Source of the DNA: Cololabis saira
Taxonomy: Eukaryota > Chordata > Actinopteri > Beloniformes > Belonidae
Length of the DNA: 64,000 bases
Direction: 5' to 3'
Assembly (NCBI RefSeq): GCF_033807715.1
Contig: NC_084590.1
Span: 2,082,501 to 2,146,500, forward strand
Numbering within the stretch: the stretch's first letter is position 1; every line of letters begins with the position of its first letter. Shown in pieces: positions 35,872 through 46,593 of this stretch. Both the position numbers and the translations under genes were made by a program. The notes beneath the pieces were generated by a model. The model had not been told where the DNA came from. It searched no databases and saw only the letters and a list, made by a program, of their open reading frames with translations.

Positions 35872-36715
35872 TGTTTAGTAAACCTCTAGCTGGTGTTGGT
35901 AAATCTCTAGGTAGTGTAAACTTTAGTGTGTCAGAGTCGCTCCTGTGGTTTCTTGTGCTGGCCCCCCCTTCTCCTCCCTTTTCTCTCTTTTGTCCATGTT
36001 GCAGCATCCTTTGCCGGACACCGGAACCTGCAGTGTGGGAGTGAGGGGGGCAGGGTAACGGCCCCTTTTGGGCGGGGGAGAATGTTCGTCCCTCAAGACT
36101 CCTCTCCCTGGCCCTGCCCCTTCTCAACCTTTCCCCGACCCTGCACCCCAACCTGGGACTTGATGATTGGGCCGGAGCTTCGGGAGCTGCGTGCTGGCCT
36201 GCGGTCCCCACCCCTGGTCATCCCGTTGCTGGCCCCCCCTTCTCCTCCCTTTTCTCTCTTTTGTCCTGCAGGTGGCCGTGGGTGGCTTGTAGCTTGCATT
36301 ACGGAGCACAAGTCTTTTCCTGACCCTGCACCCCAACCTGGGACTTGCTGATTGGGCCGGAGCTTCGGGAGCTGTGTGCTGGCCTGCGGTCCCCACCCCC
36401 GGTCATCCCGTTGCTGCTTCCACCTGCCTGCTGTGCTGTTGCCGTCCCTGACCCACCAGTCTGGCCCTCGGCAGGAGGGTCCCCCCTGATGAGCCTGGTC
36501 CTGCTCAAGGTTTCTTCCCTCCTAAAGGGGAGTTTTTCCTTGCCACTGTTTGGCTTAAGGTTTTTCTCCCACTAGGGGAGTTTTTACCTGCCATTGTTTA
36601 TGTAATAACTGCTCGGGGGTCATGTTCTGGGTATGGGTCTCTGTAAAGCGTCTAGAGACAACTCTGTTGTATTAGACGCTATATAAATAAAATTGAATTG
36701 AATTGAATTGAATTA
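34800..36715 (+). mobile_element. L2-like LINE, 5'-truncated, long open RT frame
   Basis: Starts inside the RT palm ('DHGILLHRLEHVVGIKG') and runs through the C-terminal region, a GC-rich 3' UTR and a (gaatt)n tail at 36695-36715. The 3' UTR carries an internal duplication: 'cccaacctgggacttg' through 'gcgtgctggcctgcggtccc' at about 36146-36208 recurs at about 36331-36393. The copy at 63396..64000 has this block once. Relatively young, judging from the open frame and near identity with that copy. Confidence 0.92.
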
Positions 36716-36799
36716 CAAACATGTATTCAACGTCTTGGGAACAATGTTCGTCTACGACTGTCCCTTTGTTTCTCACTTCCATAAATAAAGAGCCTCCCT

Positions 36800-37085
36800 C
36801 CTCTGCTCTTACCAGGGTCCTGTCCCGCCGAGCGGAGTTAGCTGCACGCTAGCTTTGGGCATTGTTTCAGTGATAATCAGATCACAACGGTCACCAACAT
36901 AGCAATTTCCAATAAGTTGTAGTTCCAAGTGGTTTGTTTTATGCACCAGGGATCTGGCATTGGAGAGTTACAGGGTCAGTAGAGGTGGCATGTGTGGTGG
37001 TTTATTTAGCCTTAGCATAACACCAGCCCCGCGGCCCTTCTCCTGCTTCCTTTCCCTCCTCTGTTTGCGCCGCCTCCTAGACCCG
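36800..37085 (-). pseudogene. LINE endonuclease-domain fragment (jockey/I-like), 5' piece
   Basis: The minus strand reads a basic stretch 'RRRRKQRREGKQEKGRGAG' followed by 'LSNARSLVHKTNHLELQLIG' and 'DRCDLIITET'. The NARSL and TET motifs begin the AP-endonuclease domain of jockey/I-like LINEs. About 70 residues are missing between this and the piece at 34345..34800. Confidence 0.65.
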
Positions 37086-37830
37086 GTATATGCTGAGAAT
37101 GTCATCTGGGATGTTATGCATGTGGTGAAAGTCGAAACAGATATCTGGAGTTCCCGTTAGCCAAAAGCATCTGGATTATGGATTTGGATTATGGTGATCT
37201 ATTGTATATGAATGCTCCTGCCCAGTTCTTGCATATGTTAGACACTGCGTATCATAGTGCACTGAGATTTGTTACAAAGTGTAAACCTCTAACTCATCAT
37301 TGCATTCTGTACTCCAAGGCTGACTTACCTTCACTGACATGGCGGAGGCTTAGTCATTGGTACTTGTTCATATACAAAGCTATATTAGGTAAACTTCCAT
37401 TTTACATTTGTTCTCTGATCAAGTTGAAAGCCATCATTAGTTATAGCCTGAGATCAAATGATGCTCTAATCCTGCTGTCCATTTCAAGTGCGAGGACCAA
37501 TCTAGGGAAGATTCAGCTGTTCTGCCCCACTTGCTTGGAAAAGCCTCCAAAAAGACCTGAAGCTAAACCCATTAGTCTCATTGTCTGATTTTAAAGCTCT
37601 TACAAATGCATTTTTAAATGACTCTGTTGGTACTTGTCACTGTTTTTAAGTATTGTAACTTATTCACTGGCTCTGTTTTGTTTTGCTATCTTGCATCGTC
37701 CATCTATTTCTGTTGTTGTTGATGTTGTTTTGTCTGTAACTTTTAAAGCTGCCATTTTTGGTCAGGTCTCCCTTGAAAAAGAGATCCTAGATCTCAATGG
37801 GACTAACCTGGTAAAATAAAGGTAAAATAA
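37086..37830 (+). mobile_element. LINE 3' fragment, third family
   Basis: The plus strand reads 'DLDYGDLLYMNAPAQFLHML' and 'TAYHSALRFVTKCKPLTHH', then 'LPSLTWRRLSHWYLFIYKA'. This is the C-terminal region of a fish LINE ORF2, broken by a frameshift near 37520. It ends with 'gaaaaagagatcctagatct', 'caatgggactaacctggt' and an 'aaaataaagg' tail. The clade was not resolved. Confidence 0.75.
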
Positions 37831-38375
37831 AAATAAAAAATCTGTCGGATACATTGGATGTTTGCAGTATCGAACGTGTACAAAAAGAAAAAAAACGACA
37901 GAAAAAAAAGCACTGAAATTGGGTGCCGTAAGGCGCTGCAACCATGCATGCCGCCATCTTGCAAAGGTTCCTCACAAACGTTTTTACGAACCTCAGCTCA
38001 CAATCAGCACACTAGCTCAATGTGGTAGCATGCTGAGAAACAACAAAAATAAAAAACTAAACTGAAAGAATCCTAACAGTATTGATGCTGTGATCTGTGA
38101 CGTGTTATTTGAATAATTTGAATTGTAATGCTAGGCCTCTGACATTGTTCCACAGTAAGTCAGCACAATTTCACAATGACAAGGTTCAGCTGAGAAGAAA
38201 AATGTATAAATCAAGTAGCAGTGTGAATTCATGAAAAGATGTTCAGAAAAAATGGATCAAACATCACTTTCAGATAATAATGTGTCACAAACAAATGTTA
38301 CGCTTTACAAAAAATATAAGAAAACAGTCTGCTATTTCATTAAAGCAAACTTATAAGTGAGGTTTAAAAAAAATG
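37831..38375. other. no recognised feature
   Basis: About 540 bp with poly-A-rich patches. No gene or named repeat. Confidence 0.4.
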
Positions 38376-38646
38376 TACAGGACTGTCTCAGAAAATTAGA
38401 ATATTGTGATTTTCTGTAATGCAATTACAAAAACAAAAATGTCATACGTGCTGGATTCATTACAAATCAACTGAAATATTGCAAGCCTTTTATTATTTTA
38501 ATATTGCTGATCATGGCTTACAGTTTAAGAAAGCTCAAATATCCTATCTCAAAAAATTTGAATATTCTGGGAATATTAATCTTAATCTTAATCTAAAAAA
38601 TAAAGAACTTTATCACAATATTCTAATTTTCTGAGACAGTCCTGTA
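38376..38646. mobile_element. palindromic MITE, copy with shortened right arm
   Basis: Begins 'tacaggactgtctcagaaaa' and ends 'gagacagtcctgta'. The right arm lacks about 100 bp after 'cttaatcttaatct', so the hairpin is asymmetric. Confidence 0.9.
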
Positions 38647-39435
38647 TGCCTGTTTTCTTCGTCTTCAGAGCAGCATCTTTAGTACAGTGGTTCAGCGATC
38701 TGTTCATTAATATATAATGTGCATCAATTTTTGGATGGATGATGCATTAAATGACCACCCAGTTGCATCAAATTCCCCAAGAGCTCTTATCACTCGTATT
38801 TTCCATCCGATTCTGTCAGACCTTTTGCCGATTGTGACCCAACATGTTCCCTGTATTTCAAATCCTGTCATCAGAAAGAATATCATGACTGTCTTACAGT
38901 TTCAGATGTGACATATAATTTTGTTTCATTTAGCCAACCCATGAATAATATATTCAACTGCCTGGATAGGGATGACGCAGACGATACAGATGGTGAGATG
39001 CACAAGGGCTTTGTGACCTCTCAGATCATTGAGTCGTATCAGGCCAGGGTTAAAGTGGCATGACCGATGGGATTCAAGAGTCACAGTGGCAACTTAGATA
39101 AAACTACAGAACACAAACCTGGAAAAACTGGTTTTTATTCATCACTACAATGATCATTACAAACGTACATGGAGTAAAATGTTCTATTGGCTTGAAGGCT
39201 TTACTATACCAGTAAACAGCTGTGGCAAGAAGAAAATCACAATCTTTGGAATGGACAACTGATAAAAAAGGAGGACTAAAACTCACTTAATGGCACATTA
39301 ATCTATTGATTACTGCAACGGTTAATCAACTAATTTTATTATGAATTGCATAAATGCCCCAGATTGTTTAAGGCGTGTTCCAACAAACAAAAAAACATTA
39401 AAAATATTTTCAGGAAAAACTACATAATGTGACAT
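38647..39435. other. no recognised feature; one odd translation
   Basis: About 790 bp. Around 38935-39060 the plus strand reads 'NNIFNCLDRDDADDTDGEMH', an acidic segment with no family assignment. It is too short to support a gene. Confidence 0.3.
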
Positions 39436-39799
39436 ACAGTGGGGCAAAAAAGTATTTTGCAGCCGTCAACTGTGCAAGTTCTCCCACTTAAAAAGATTAG
39501 ATATACCTGTCATTTTCATCACAGGTATATCTCAACTATGAGAGACAAAATGAAAAAAAAAAAAAAAAAAAATCCAGAAAACCACTGTCTTTTTTAGCAA
39601 TGTATTTCAAAATTATAGTGGAAAATAAGTATTTGGTCAATAACAAAGATTCATCTCAATACTTTGTTATATACCCTTTGTTGGCAATGACAGAAGTGAA
39701 ACATTTTCTGTGTCTCCACAAGGTTTTCTACACTGTTGCTGGTATTTTGGTCCGTTCCTCCATGATCTCCTCTTATCTACAGTAGTGATGTTTTGGGGC

Positions 39800-40085
39800 T
39801 TTTGGGTTTGTTTATTTTTTATCCCTGATTTTTTCCCCATTTCATCACCCAGTGCTCTACCTAAGTGACAGTCCTGGGCATTGCTCCCTCTACCAACCCC
39901 GGGAGTTCCTGCACTGAGCTCAGGTCTCCTCCTTAACCTGAGGAGTGAGCAGGCAGCTTCTTTTCACCAGACAGGGTGGGGTTTCTCTGACCAGACGTAG
40001 CGCGTGGAAGGATCACGTTATTCCGGCCAGATCCTCCCCACCCCATCTGGCGCCCCGGTTGGCCAGAGGGGGCATGTGTAGGTTT
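39800..40085. mobile_element. unclassified dispersed repeat, copy 1
   Basis: 'gattttttccccatttcatc', 'gtcctgggcattgctccctc', 'taccaaccccgggag', 'ctgaggagtgagcaggcagc' and 'gacagggtggggtttctctg' recur with few changes at 46725..46935, and partly at 46220-46310. Termini and class were not recognised. Confidence 0.7.
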
Positions 40086-40646
40086 TGAGTGAAAACCTCC
40101 TTCCATCAGCAGGGCATTTTCATCATGGGAAAGGTAGTCCATTTTAATGTCCTCTCAACCAAATGAACTGAAAATAGGTTTTAACTTAAATTGTACACAT
40201 CTCTCTTATGAATTCTTATCTCATAACTTTAACTTATTTATTCTCAGGGGTGATAGTAAAAAAAAATCCTGAGCCTGAACTTTTTTTCCCTGGGAGGTAA
40301 ACGAGCCCCTAAGCCAAGATATATGCCCCGATCAACACAATTGTCATTTTTTGTCCTCTTAAAGTGTAAGTCTGGTGTAAATTGACCCATGATCCTGTTG
40401 TTCCAGCTCACCACATGCAGCCCATAGAAAACAGAATGAGACAATTGAACAACATAGGCCAGGGGTGTGATTCCCTGGGACAACATTTTGATAAATAGTT
40501 CATTAAATTGAATGGCCTATTTTACTGTCATGAGGAGGAAAGATTGTAGAAAAACATTAATGTCCACACTAGTATAAATACAGGTTTGCTTGGCCTCACA
40601 AAATGATGCTGTTTACAATGAGGTGGCAACACTTATGATTCTAATG

Positions 40647-40757
40647 TAGGGCTGAACGATTTTTGAAAATAATCTAATTGTGATTTTTTCCTCAATATTA
40701 CGATTGCGATTTAATATGTGATTATTTTTTTCAAGGTCCTGTTCTCATGTATTTTTC
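40647..40757. mobile_element. hAT-type MITE end fragment
   Basis: 'tagggctgaacgatttttga' and 'aaataatctaattgtgattt' match the fragment at 59835. Only one terminus is present; the element is cut by the CACTA-type copy. Confidence 0.55.
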
Positions 40758-41181
40758 AACTACACAAGCAATAAATCAGTCTGTTTCAAGTAGATTTTCA
40801 CTTGAAATAAGTAGAAAAATCTGCCAGTGGAACAAGATTTTTTTGCTTGTAATAAGAAGATAAATCTTGTTCCACTGGCAGATTTTTCTACTTATTTCAA
40901 GTGAAAATTTACTTGAAACTGGTGAAAATTGTCAAACAAGTTATTTTTCTGGTGTTATTTTTCTGGTGATGAGTCTAAATGTTGAAATAGCAGTAAAACC
41001 ACATTCATTGATGAAATGACATAAGGGATGGAAAGGAGGGATGGCAGTTTTACTGGGGGGTGATTTGGACCGTTTTTATTTCAGGGGGGGATGATTTGGA
41101 CCGTTTTTATTTCAGGGGGGGATGATTTGGACCGTTTTTATTTCATTTCAGGGGGGGATGATTTGGACCGTTTTTATTTCA

Positions 41182-41223
<42 letters not shown>

Positions 41224-41260
41224 GTGCCACCCACATCCCCCCTCAACTCGAATACTGCTC
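40758..41260. mobile_element. CACTA/EnSpm-type element, copy 2, inverted
   Basis: Reverse complement of the copy at 19960..20938: the 'gtagaaaaatctgccagtgg' palindrome (40810-40890), 'gatgaaatgacataaggg', four 31-bp minisatellite units (41065-41180), then flank 'ccccctcaactcgaatactg'. The minisatellite ends in 41 consecutive G (41182-41222). Confidence 0.75.
41182..41222 (+). repeat. 41-base G homopolymer
   Basis: An uninterrupted run of G after 'ttttatttca', directly continuing the G-run of a minisatellite unit. The length should be treated as approximate because such runs are hard to sequence. Confidence 0.9.
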
Positions 41261-41264
41261 ACAC

Positions 41265-41620
41265 GGAACTCAGAACTTCTTCATAAATAACTCCCAGAGA
41301 GAAAAAAAAACACCAGCAAGCTAACAAACAAACCAATAAAGCTCTCAGAGTTAACAAAACGAACCAGCAATGAACAACTCGCGCTGTTTTAACCTCTCAT
41401 CCTCATCAGCTGATGGGCTGCAGGTGTGGTTTAAGGCTGATTTATAGATCCGCGTTACACCAACGCAGGCCATACGCCGTGGGTTACGCAAACTACGGCG
41501 TACCCTACGGCGAGAGCTCTGCGTCGATTTTAACGCGGAACCATAAATCAGGCTTCACAGCGTGACTCACGGTGCGCCCGGCTCCTCGCCGACTCCGCGC
41601 TCATATATTTAATAAATGTA
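41265..41620. mobile_element. LTR-like fragment interrupted by a MITE
   Basis: 'ctcatcctcatcagctgatg', 'ggctgcaggt' and, after the MITE, 'ggtgcgcccggctcctcgcc' with 'gactccgcgctc' parallel the solo LTR at 62083..62602 ('gatgagctgacgagctgcag', 'ggtgcgcccggctcgtgctc', 'gactctgcgctc'). Ends not defined. Confidence 0.55.
41433..41555. mobile_element. 'CTGATTTATGG' MITE, short copy
   Basis: Inverted ends 'aaggctgatttatagatccg' and 'cgcggaaccataaatcaggc' around a GC-rich centre, 123 bp, inserted into the LTR-like fragment. Confidence 0.82.
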
Positions 41621-42003
41621 TATAGCCCATATATTTGTAAAGCCTCACTTGACGCAGAGGCCATGGTAAATTTAGGTTACACGCGGCACTGTTGACTTTT
41701 CCCTGCCGGCTCTGCTCACTGACTAAACAGTCCCCTCACAAACAGTGTCCAGCGGCGCTACGTTCCGCCGCGCCGCGCTCCCAACGTTGTGTGCGCTACT
41801 CACCAGTATTACGGTATATGAAAAATTCATATCATAAGAAAAATAAACGGCAAACCTGATTTTTTTTTTTTTTCTCGCAAACACCTCGGTATGCCGGAAA
41901 TCCGGCGTGACGCCGGAGCGCTATCACCCCTGTATTCTCCAACAAAACTGTTTTTAACAAATAATATATGCTCTTAAATAAATTCTCAACACTGGTGCAG
42001 GGC
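41621..42003. other. no recognised feature
   Basis: GC-rich then AT-rich gap of about 380 bp, with poly-T at 41860-41872. It may continue the LTR-like material. Confidence 0.35.
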
Positions 42004-42084
42004 TACAGTTTAGTTTCTCACGTCCTTTGACAGCTCTTTGGTCTTGGCCATAGTAGAGTTTGGAGTGTGGACAGGTGTCTTTTA

Positions 42085-42290
42085 TTATTATAATAATACT
42101 GTCAATTAGCAGACGCTTTTATCTAAAGTGACTTACATCTGAGAGAACAAACACACAGGGAGCAATTAGGGTTAAGGGCCTTGCTCAGGGGCCCAAGGTG
42201 GTTCATCTCGGTTGCCATTCTGGGGCTTGAACCTGGGTCCTCCAGACCCAAGCCCTCTGTAGCCATTAGACTACCAACACCAACCCTTCA
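42085..42290 (-). mobile_element. tRNA-derived SINE
   Basis: On the minus strand it starts 'gttggtgttggtagtctaat' (A-box-like), has a B-box-like 'ggttcaagcccc', then a body with 'ctgagcaaggcccttaaccc', and ends in 'tcagatgtaagtcactttag' with 'ataaaagcgtctgctaattg' and a (tta)n tail. It is inserted inside the right end of the Tc1-like element, splitting 'gtgtcttttat' from 'aacagctgcattaatacagg'. Confidence 0.82.
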
Positions 42291-42604
42291 TACTGTTAGC
42301 CAGTTAAAACAGCTGCATTAATACAGGTAACGAATGGAGGACAGAAGAGCCTCTTAAAGAAGAAGTTACAGGTCTGTGAAGCCAGAAATCTTGCTTGTTT
42401 GTAGGTGACCAAATACTTATTTTACCCAGGAATTTACCAATTAATTCAGTAAAAATCCTACAATGTGATTTCCTGGATTCTTTCCCCCCATTCTGTCTCT
42501 CATAGTTGAAGTTACCTATGATGAAAATGACAGGCCTCTCATCTTTTTAAGTGGGAGAACTTGCACAATTGGTGGCTGATTAAATACTTTTTTGTCCCAC
42601 TGTA

Positions 42605-43069
42605 TGATAAATAATGTTATTGGCTTAACACATTAGGCGCACTGCATTACCGTTGTGTGACGGTGCAACCTGTATCCAACCAAGGAGCGACTTTAATCTG
42701 TCAGCTGAATGGTCTGACCATCAATCAAGCAGAGCGGTTTCCGCTACCAAAGCCATTAAACTTTGACAGCTCTTTGATGGCAGTGTAACATATGAAACTG
42801 GTTCGAGATCAGCAGACACAACATTCATACACACGCCACACCTGATTATAGGGCACACTTTTGAGAAAATTTGAGAAAAGGTTTTAAGTAGGCCTTATAG
42901 TGCAGAAAATACAGACAGTCTTTATTAAACCTTTGAAAAACATTTGACTATATACATTCCTTGCTCATCCTCACACAATAAAAGTTGAATAGATGCATTA
43001 GTTATTCATAAAATCATGTGTATGTGTGTATTTTTAAAGTGCACAGCAGTTGACCCAAGGCCTCAGGTT
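42605..43069. other. no gene; possible pogo-like MITE scrap
   Basis: 42830-42916 ('gccttatagtgcagaaaata') resembles a worn pogo-type terminus. Nothing else was recognised. Confidence 0.35.
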
Positions 43070-43150
43070 TAGTTCAGTTCAGTACAATTTTATTTATAAA
43101 AGCATTTATTACAACAGAACGTGTCTCTAGACGCTTTCCAGAGACCCAGA
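43070..43150 (-). mobile_element. LINE 3' tail fragment
   Basis: 'tcagttcagtacaattttat', 'gtgtctctagacgctttcc' and 'agagacccagag' match the reverse complement of the L2-like 3' end. Confidence 0.7.
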
Positions 43151-43803
43151 GCGTGTTTCAACTACTCGACTGTGTTTGACAAACAATCCAAGTTGTGTGT
43201 TATTTCTGAAGTATTATGGCACCTTAATCGCACAATAATTAATGACCATTTGAAGAGCCAAAGACTGTCGCCTGCTTTTATAGTTTGGACAGAATTACTA
43301 AAATATACATGTTTGATCACTGTTATTTGGACTTTTCATTCTCCCTGGTGCACAAACTGCAGATGCAAGTACACAGTGCTCCACAACACTGTTTGAGCAA
43401 AAGTATGCCACTTGAACATAACTTGTGACATGCTTTGGTCAAAATATTACTGGGATACAGCATAAAAGATTCCCTTTTAGTAAATTCATCATATCTCTTT
43501 CACCTATTATCTCTTTCACGACTGAGCACAGTCATTCATGTTCATTTTATTAAAAAGACCACAGTGACTGGTTGTGGGCAGAGGTAAGAGCAGGCAGCTT
43601 GTGCTATCCTAGCATTGGTTAAATGCCGTAGCCATTTCTGATGTTGCCACTGAAACAACATTTTAAACGAGGGGTCCTGTTGCAGATTTTTGCAAGCAGC
43701 TCCACGGCTAATCTGGAGTGGTTCATCTCAAGGTGACGGGCGCTATGGTGGATCATTTCCAAGCAAAAGTGTGTAGTAAACCATGCTTGCTCCTTCTGTG
43801 GGC
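43151..43803. other. no recognised feature
   Basis: About 650 bp without recognised coding or repeat signals. Confidence 0.4.
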
Positions 43804-43807
43804 TTAA

Positions 43808-44141
43808 CCCTTGTGCTGTCTTCGGGTCAAGGAAGGAGGAAGAGAAGAAGGGAGGAAGGGAGAAAAGAAGGAAGGAAGGAAGTAGGAAAGGGAGGAAAGA
43901 AGGAAGGAAGGAAGTAGGAAAGGGAGGAAAGAAGGGAGAAAAGATGGAAAGGAAAGAAAGAAGGGAGGGAAGAAGGAAGGAATGGAGAAAATAAGGAACG
44001 AATGACGAAAGGGAGGTAGGAAGAAAAAGGAGTAAAGGAGGGTAAAAAAGGAGGAAAAGAGGAAAGGAAGGAGGAAGAAGAGAGCATGAGGAAAGAAGGA
44101 TGGAAGAATTGGGTCATTTTGACCCAAAGACAGTACAAGGG
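43808..44141. mobile_element. TTAA-flanked MITE with purine tract, short copy
   Basis: Termini 'cccttgtgctgtcttcgggt' and 'acccaaagacagtacaaggg', with TTAA on both sides (43804-43807, 44142-44145). Same family as 15769..17179 but the interior is only about 290 bp of degenerate purine (aggaagg/agggagg) sequence. Confidence 0.92.
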
Positions 44142-44145
44142 TTAA

Positions 44146-44398
44146 ACCTGGGAGTAACAGAACAAGTCGATACAAAGAAGAAAAAACAAAACAAAAGTAA
44201 AGCATGTGGTTCATATATAATGTTGTAAATTTGTCCAGTTCACCATTGCTCCAATTTCCTGCCACCAGCTTAACCAAGGTTTAATGTTCTGTTTTGTTGT
44301 GTGGTGTAATAAGAACCAGAAAAGTCCAATGCTAACAGGATGAAAGCAGCATCTCGCCACCTATCACGGAAGAGTGGTGTCATTTAGTCAGTAAATAG
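44146..44398. other. no recognised feature
   Basis: Short gap between the TTAA element and the hAT-type element. Confidence 0.4.
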
Positions 44399-45557
44399 CA
44401 GTGTTTCCCCTAGAATTTTTTTCAGGCCCGGTGGTGCCACCGAAAAAATCTTAAACAGACGAGGCGCGTGGGACGGCATATTGGACATGTAGCAATATAA
44501 CAAAGTTTTACATTAAAAATCATTGTAGGCCTATATTGCTGAATTATATCACTTCAATGAAATAATAAGATTTAATCTAACCTTTAACCAAAGTGTCATG
44601 GCCAGAAAGGTCTGACCCCATATGAGCATTGAGCATCTTTTCTAGATATTTCAGAGGGATCTCTATGAAAACCCTCTGGGATGGTCCTCTTTTAACGGCT
44701 GCTTGTGCTGACGGCATATGCCACAACACATCCCTATTCACAATTGAGATTATATCAGTTATAAATAATTTAAACATTGTTGAAGATTTTTTTTCCCGTT
44801 TGGTTATAACAGAGTTACATGCATTTGACTGGGGAAAAAATGAACCTTTAGTGGTTCTTCTACTGGAAAGACAATCTATTGTCTGTGTTATTTTCATCAT
44901 CATTGCTTACCAAAAAAAGAAGCTCAATCAGAACAAAAATGTAAGCTAAACAACAAATTGGAAATGTACCATGGGGAGTGTGGTACAACCAAGGGCTGTA
45001 TTTATGGTTATTAAGCCATTTGGGATCCCAGCCAGATGTTTAAATGCGTTGTTTTTTTACTGGGTCACCAGTCGGGCCGGTGTCAGCGACGGTAAAGGCT
45101 GATTTATGGTCCGCGGTACACCAACGCAGAGCCTACGGCGTAGGGTACGCGGCGACGCGCACGTACAAGCCTAGACGCTCATACATGGCTGGCACTAGGA
45201 CCCCGCGGACGCCTGGTGTGTCGTCGGGCTGTGTTTTCCTTCATGCTTCCCTGCAGCGTCTCATGCAAACACAAACACACGGACCTGCAGAAACATTTCT
45301 TTATATCATGTTGTCGCCTGCGATATTTTTTCTTTTTTTTTGGCTAGTTACAAACTCTATACATCCCATAATATATAATAATTTGCCCGCGCTCTCATCA
45401 GCGTTACTAGGCAACGAAGCAGGTTGACTCCCGTTGCAGAACAGCTGCAGAGACTCCTAAACGTAAATGATCATTGATTTTTTTTTTTTAGGCCTGGCGG
45501 GGGGTCTCGTTGGCCTGGCGGCCCTGCCAGGCCTATATAATGGTAGGGGAAACACTG
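44399..45557. mobile_element. hAT-type element with CAGTG termini
   Basis: Ends 'cagtgtttcccctag' and 'taggggaaacactg' are inverted repeats. AAATAG flanks both sides (44393-44398 and 45558-45563), a shorter than usual match to an 8-bp duplication. The interior is non-coding (the open frames at 44577-44949 lie on both strands and have no domain). A 'CTGATTTATGG' half is nested at 45093. 'ggcctggcgg' words lie near the right end. Confidence 0.78.
45093..45166. mobile_element. 'CTGATTTATGG' MITE, left half only
   Basis: 'aaaggctgatttatggtccg', then 'acaccaacgcagagcctacg' and 'gcgtagggtacgcggcgacg'. No right arm follows. Confidence 0.75.
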
Positions 45558-46593
45558 AAATAGATTATCTTGCATGCATGTGTATTAGGGCAAAAAAATA
45601 CTCCAGCTATTCCCCTAGCTTCAATAAACAGCATGTAAACATAGTGTTATAAAATACAAAAAAAAACAACCTGTCCCTTTTTCTCCTAGCAGCCTGACAC
45701 TTCCTTACCTTTGTAATATTCATCTGCAAAGACTTCCACACTACAAACATGCACCAAATGTGCATGATAAAGGCTAGAGATCAACTAGTAAGGGATTTTA
45801 CCATTCCTGACACTGTTGCTGATTTTTAGAATGAACAATTTATACTTTTTTTTTTTTAAACAAAATTCTGGGGTGATTTTGTTGTAAACTCTCGACATGA
45901 TTAAAAAATATAAGTTAAAAATAAACAAATTAAGCACAAATTAAATTTAAACTTTATTTAAACATTTAGTAAATGCCTTTTGAAGTGAAAGCTGTCAAAT
46001 AAAACAGGAAGTACAATCATAATTCAACAACGGGCCAGAGATGTGTCAACTGGTTAATTGGCTATATAATCTCAAGCGTTGGCAGATAGTCATGATGAAA
46101 ATTTGACCATTCCTGAACAAAAATGGAACAACTTGACTTTAGAGAAACTGGAGTTATGGTTATAGTAAAATCAATGGGCTCTCAGAGGCAAACATTCTGA
46201 ATGGATATATGCAGGTTTTATTTTTATCAACGATTTTTTCCCATTTTTAAACACCCGGTGCTCGGCCCACTTCTTTTTTTACCGCTTCTCCGGCCGGACG
46301 TAGGAAGGATCATCATGAGAGTTTGTACAACACACTCTCAGCAATCTGCACCACTTATGGATTGTTTTGTTGGTTGATGAAACAAAAGCTGTTGTCCGGG
46401 AAGAATACTCAGCACTATTTATGGTCTAAAAATTAAAAAAGGCACTGCTTTCTGACATGAAAACATCCACCCACCAGTGAAGCATGGGGGAGGGGCTATC
46501 ATGATTTGAGCTCATTTTGACACATCAGGAATTTCTTGACTTGGAATTGGGAATGAACTTTCAAGTTTATCAAAAGTAGGATAACGTCAGAAC
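45558..46593. other. no gene; scrap of an unclassified repeat
   Basis: 46215-46310 ('cgattttttcccatttttaa', 'ccggccggacgtaggaagga') resembles the unclassified repeat at 39800. The rest is unrecognised AT-rich sequence. Confidence 0.4.

Larger units (their letters stand above)
39436..42604 (-). mobile_element. second Tc1-like transposon, split by nested insertions
   Basis: The left end 'tacagtggggcaaaaaagta' and right end 'tacttttttgtcccactgta' are the long inverted repeats (about 230 bp) of a well-known fish Tc1-like family. 39610-39790 ('ggtcaataacaaagattcat', 'atataccctttgttggcaat') and 42010-42080 ('ctttgacagctctttggtct', 'tggccatagtagagtttgga') are the outer parts of its minus-strand transposase region. 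The transposase core is gone, replaced by other repeats (39800-42003). A 40-bp piece of the transposase reappears inverted at about 40087-40122. Confidence 0.88.

Noticed and set aside
42085..42290. A functional tRNA gene
   Set aside because: The A- and B-box-like words are there, but no cloverleaf is supported and the 3' part is a SINE body and tail.
44577..44949. Overlapping 106-108 codon frames on both strands
   Set aside because: They lie inside a hAT-type non-coding element and show no domain.
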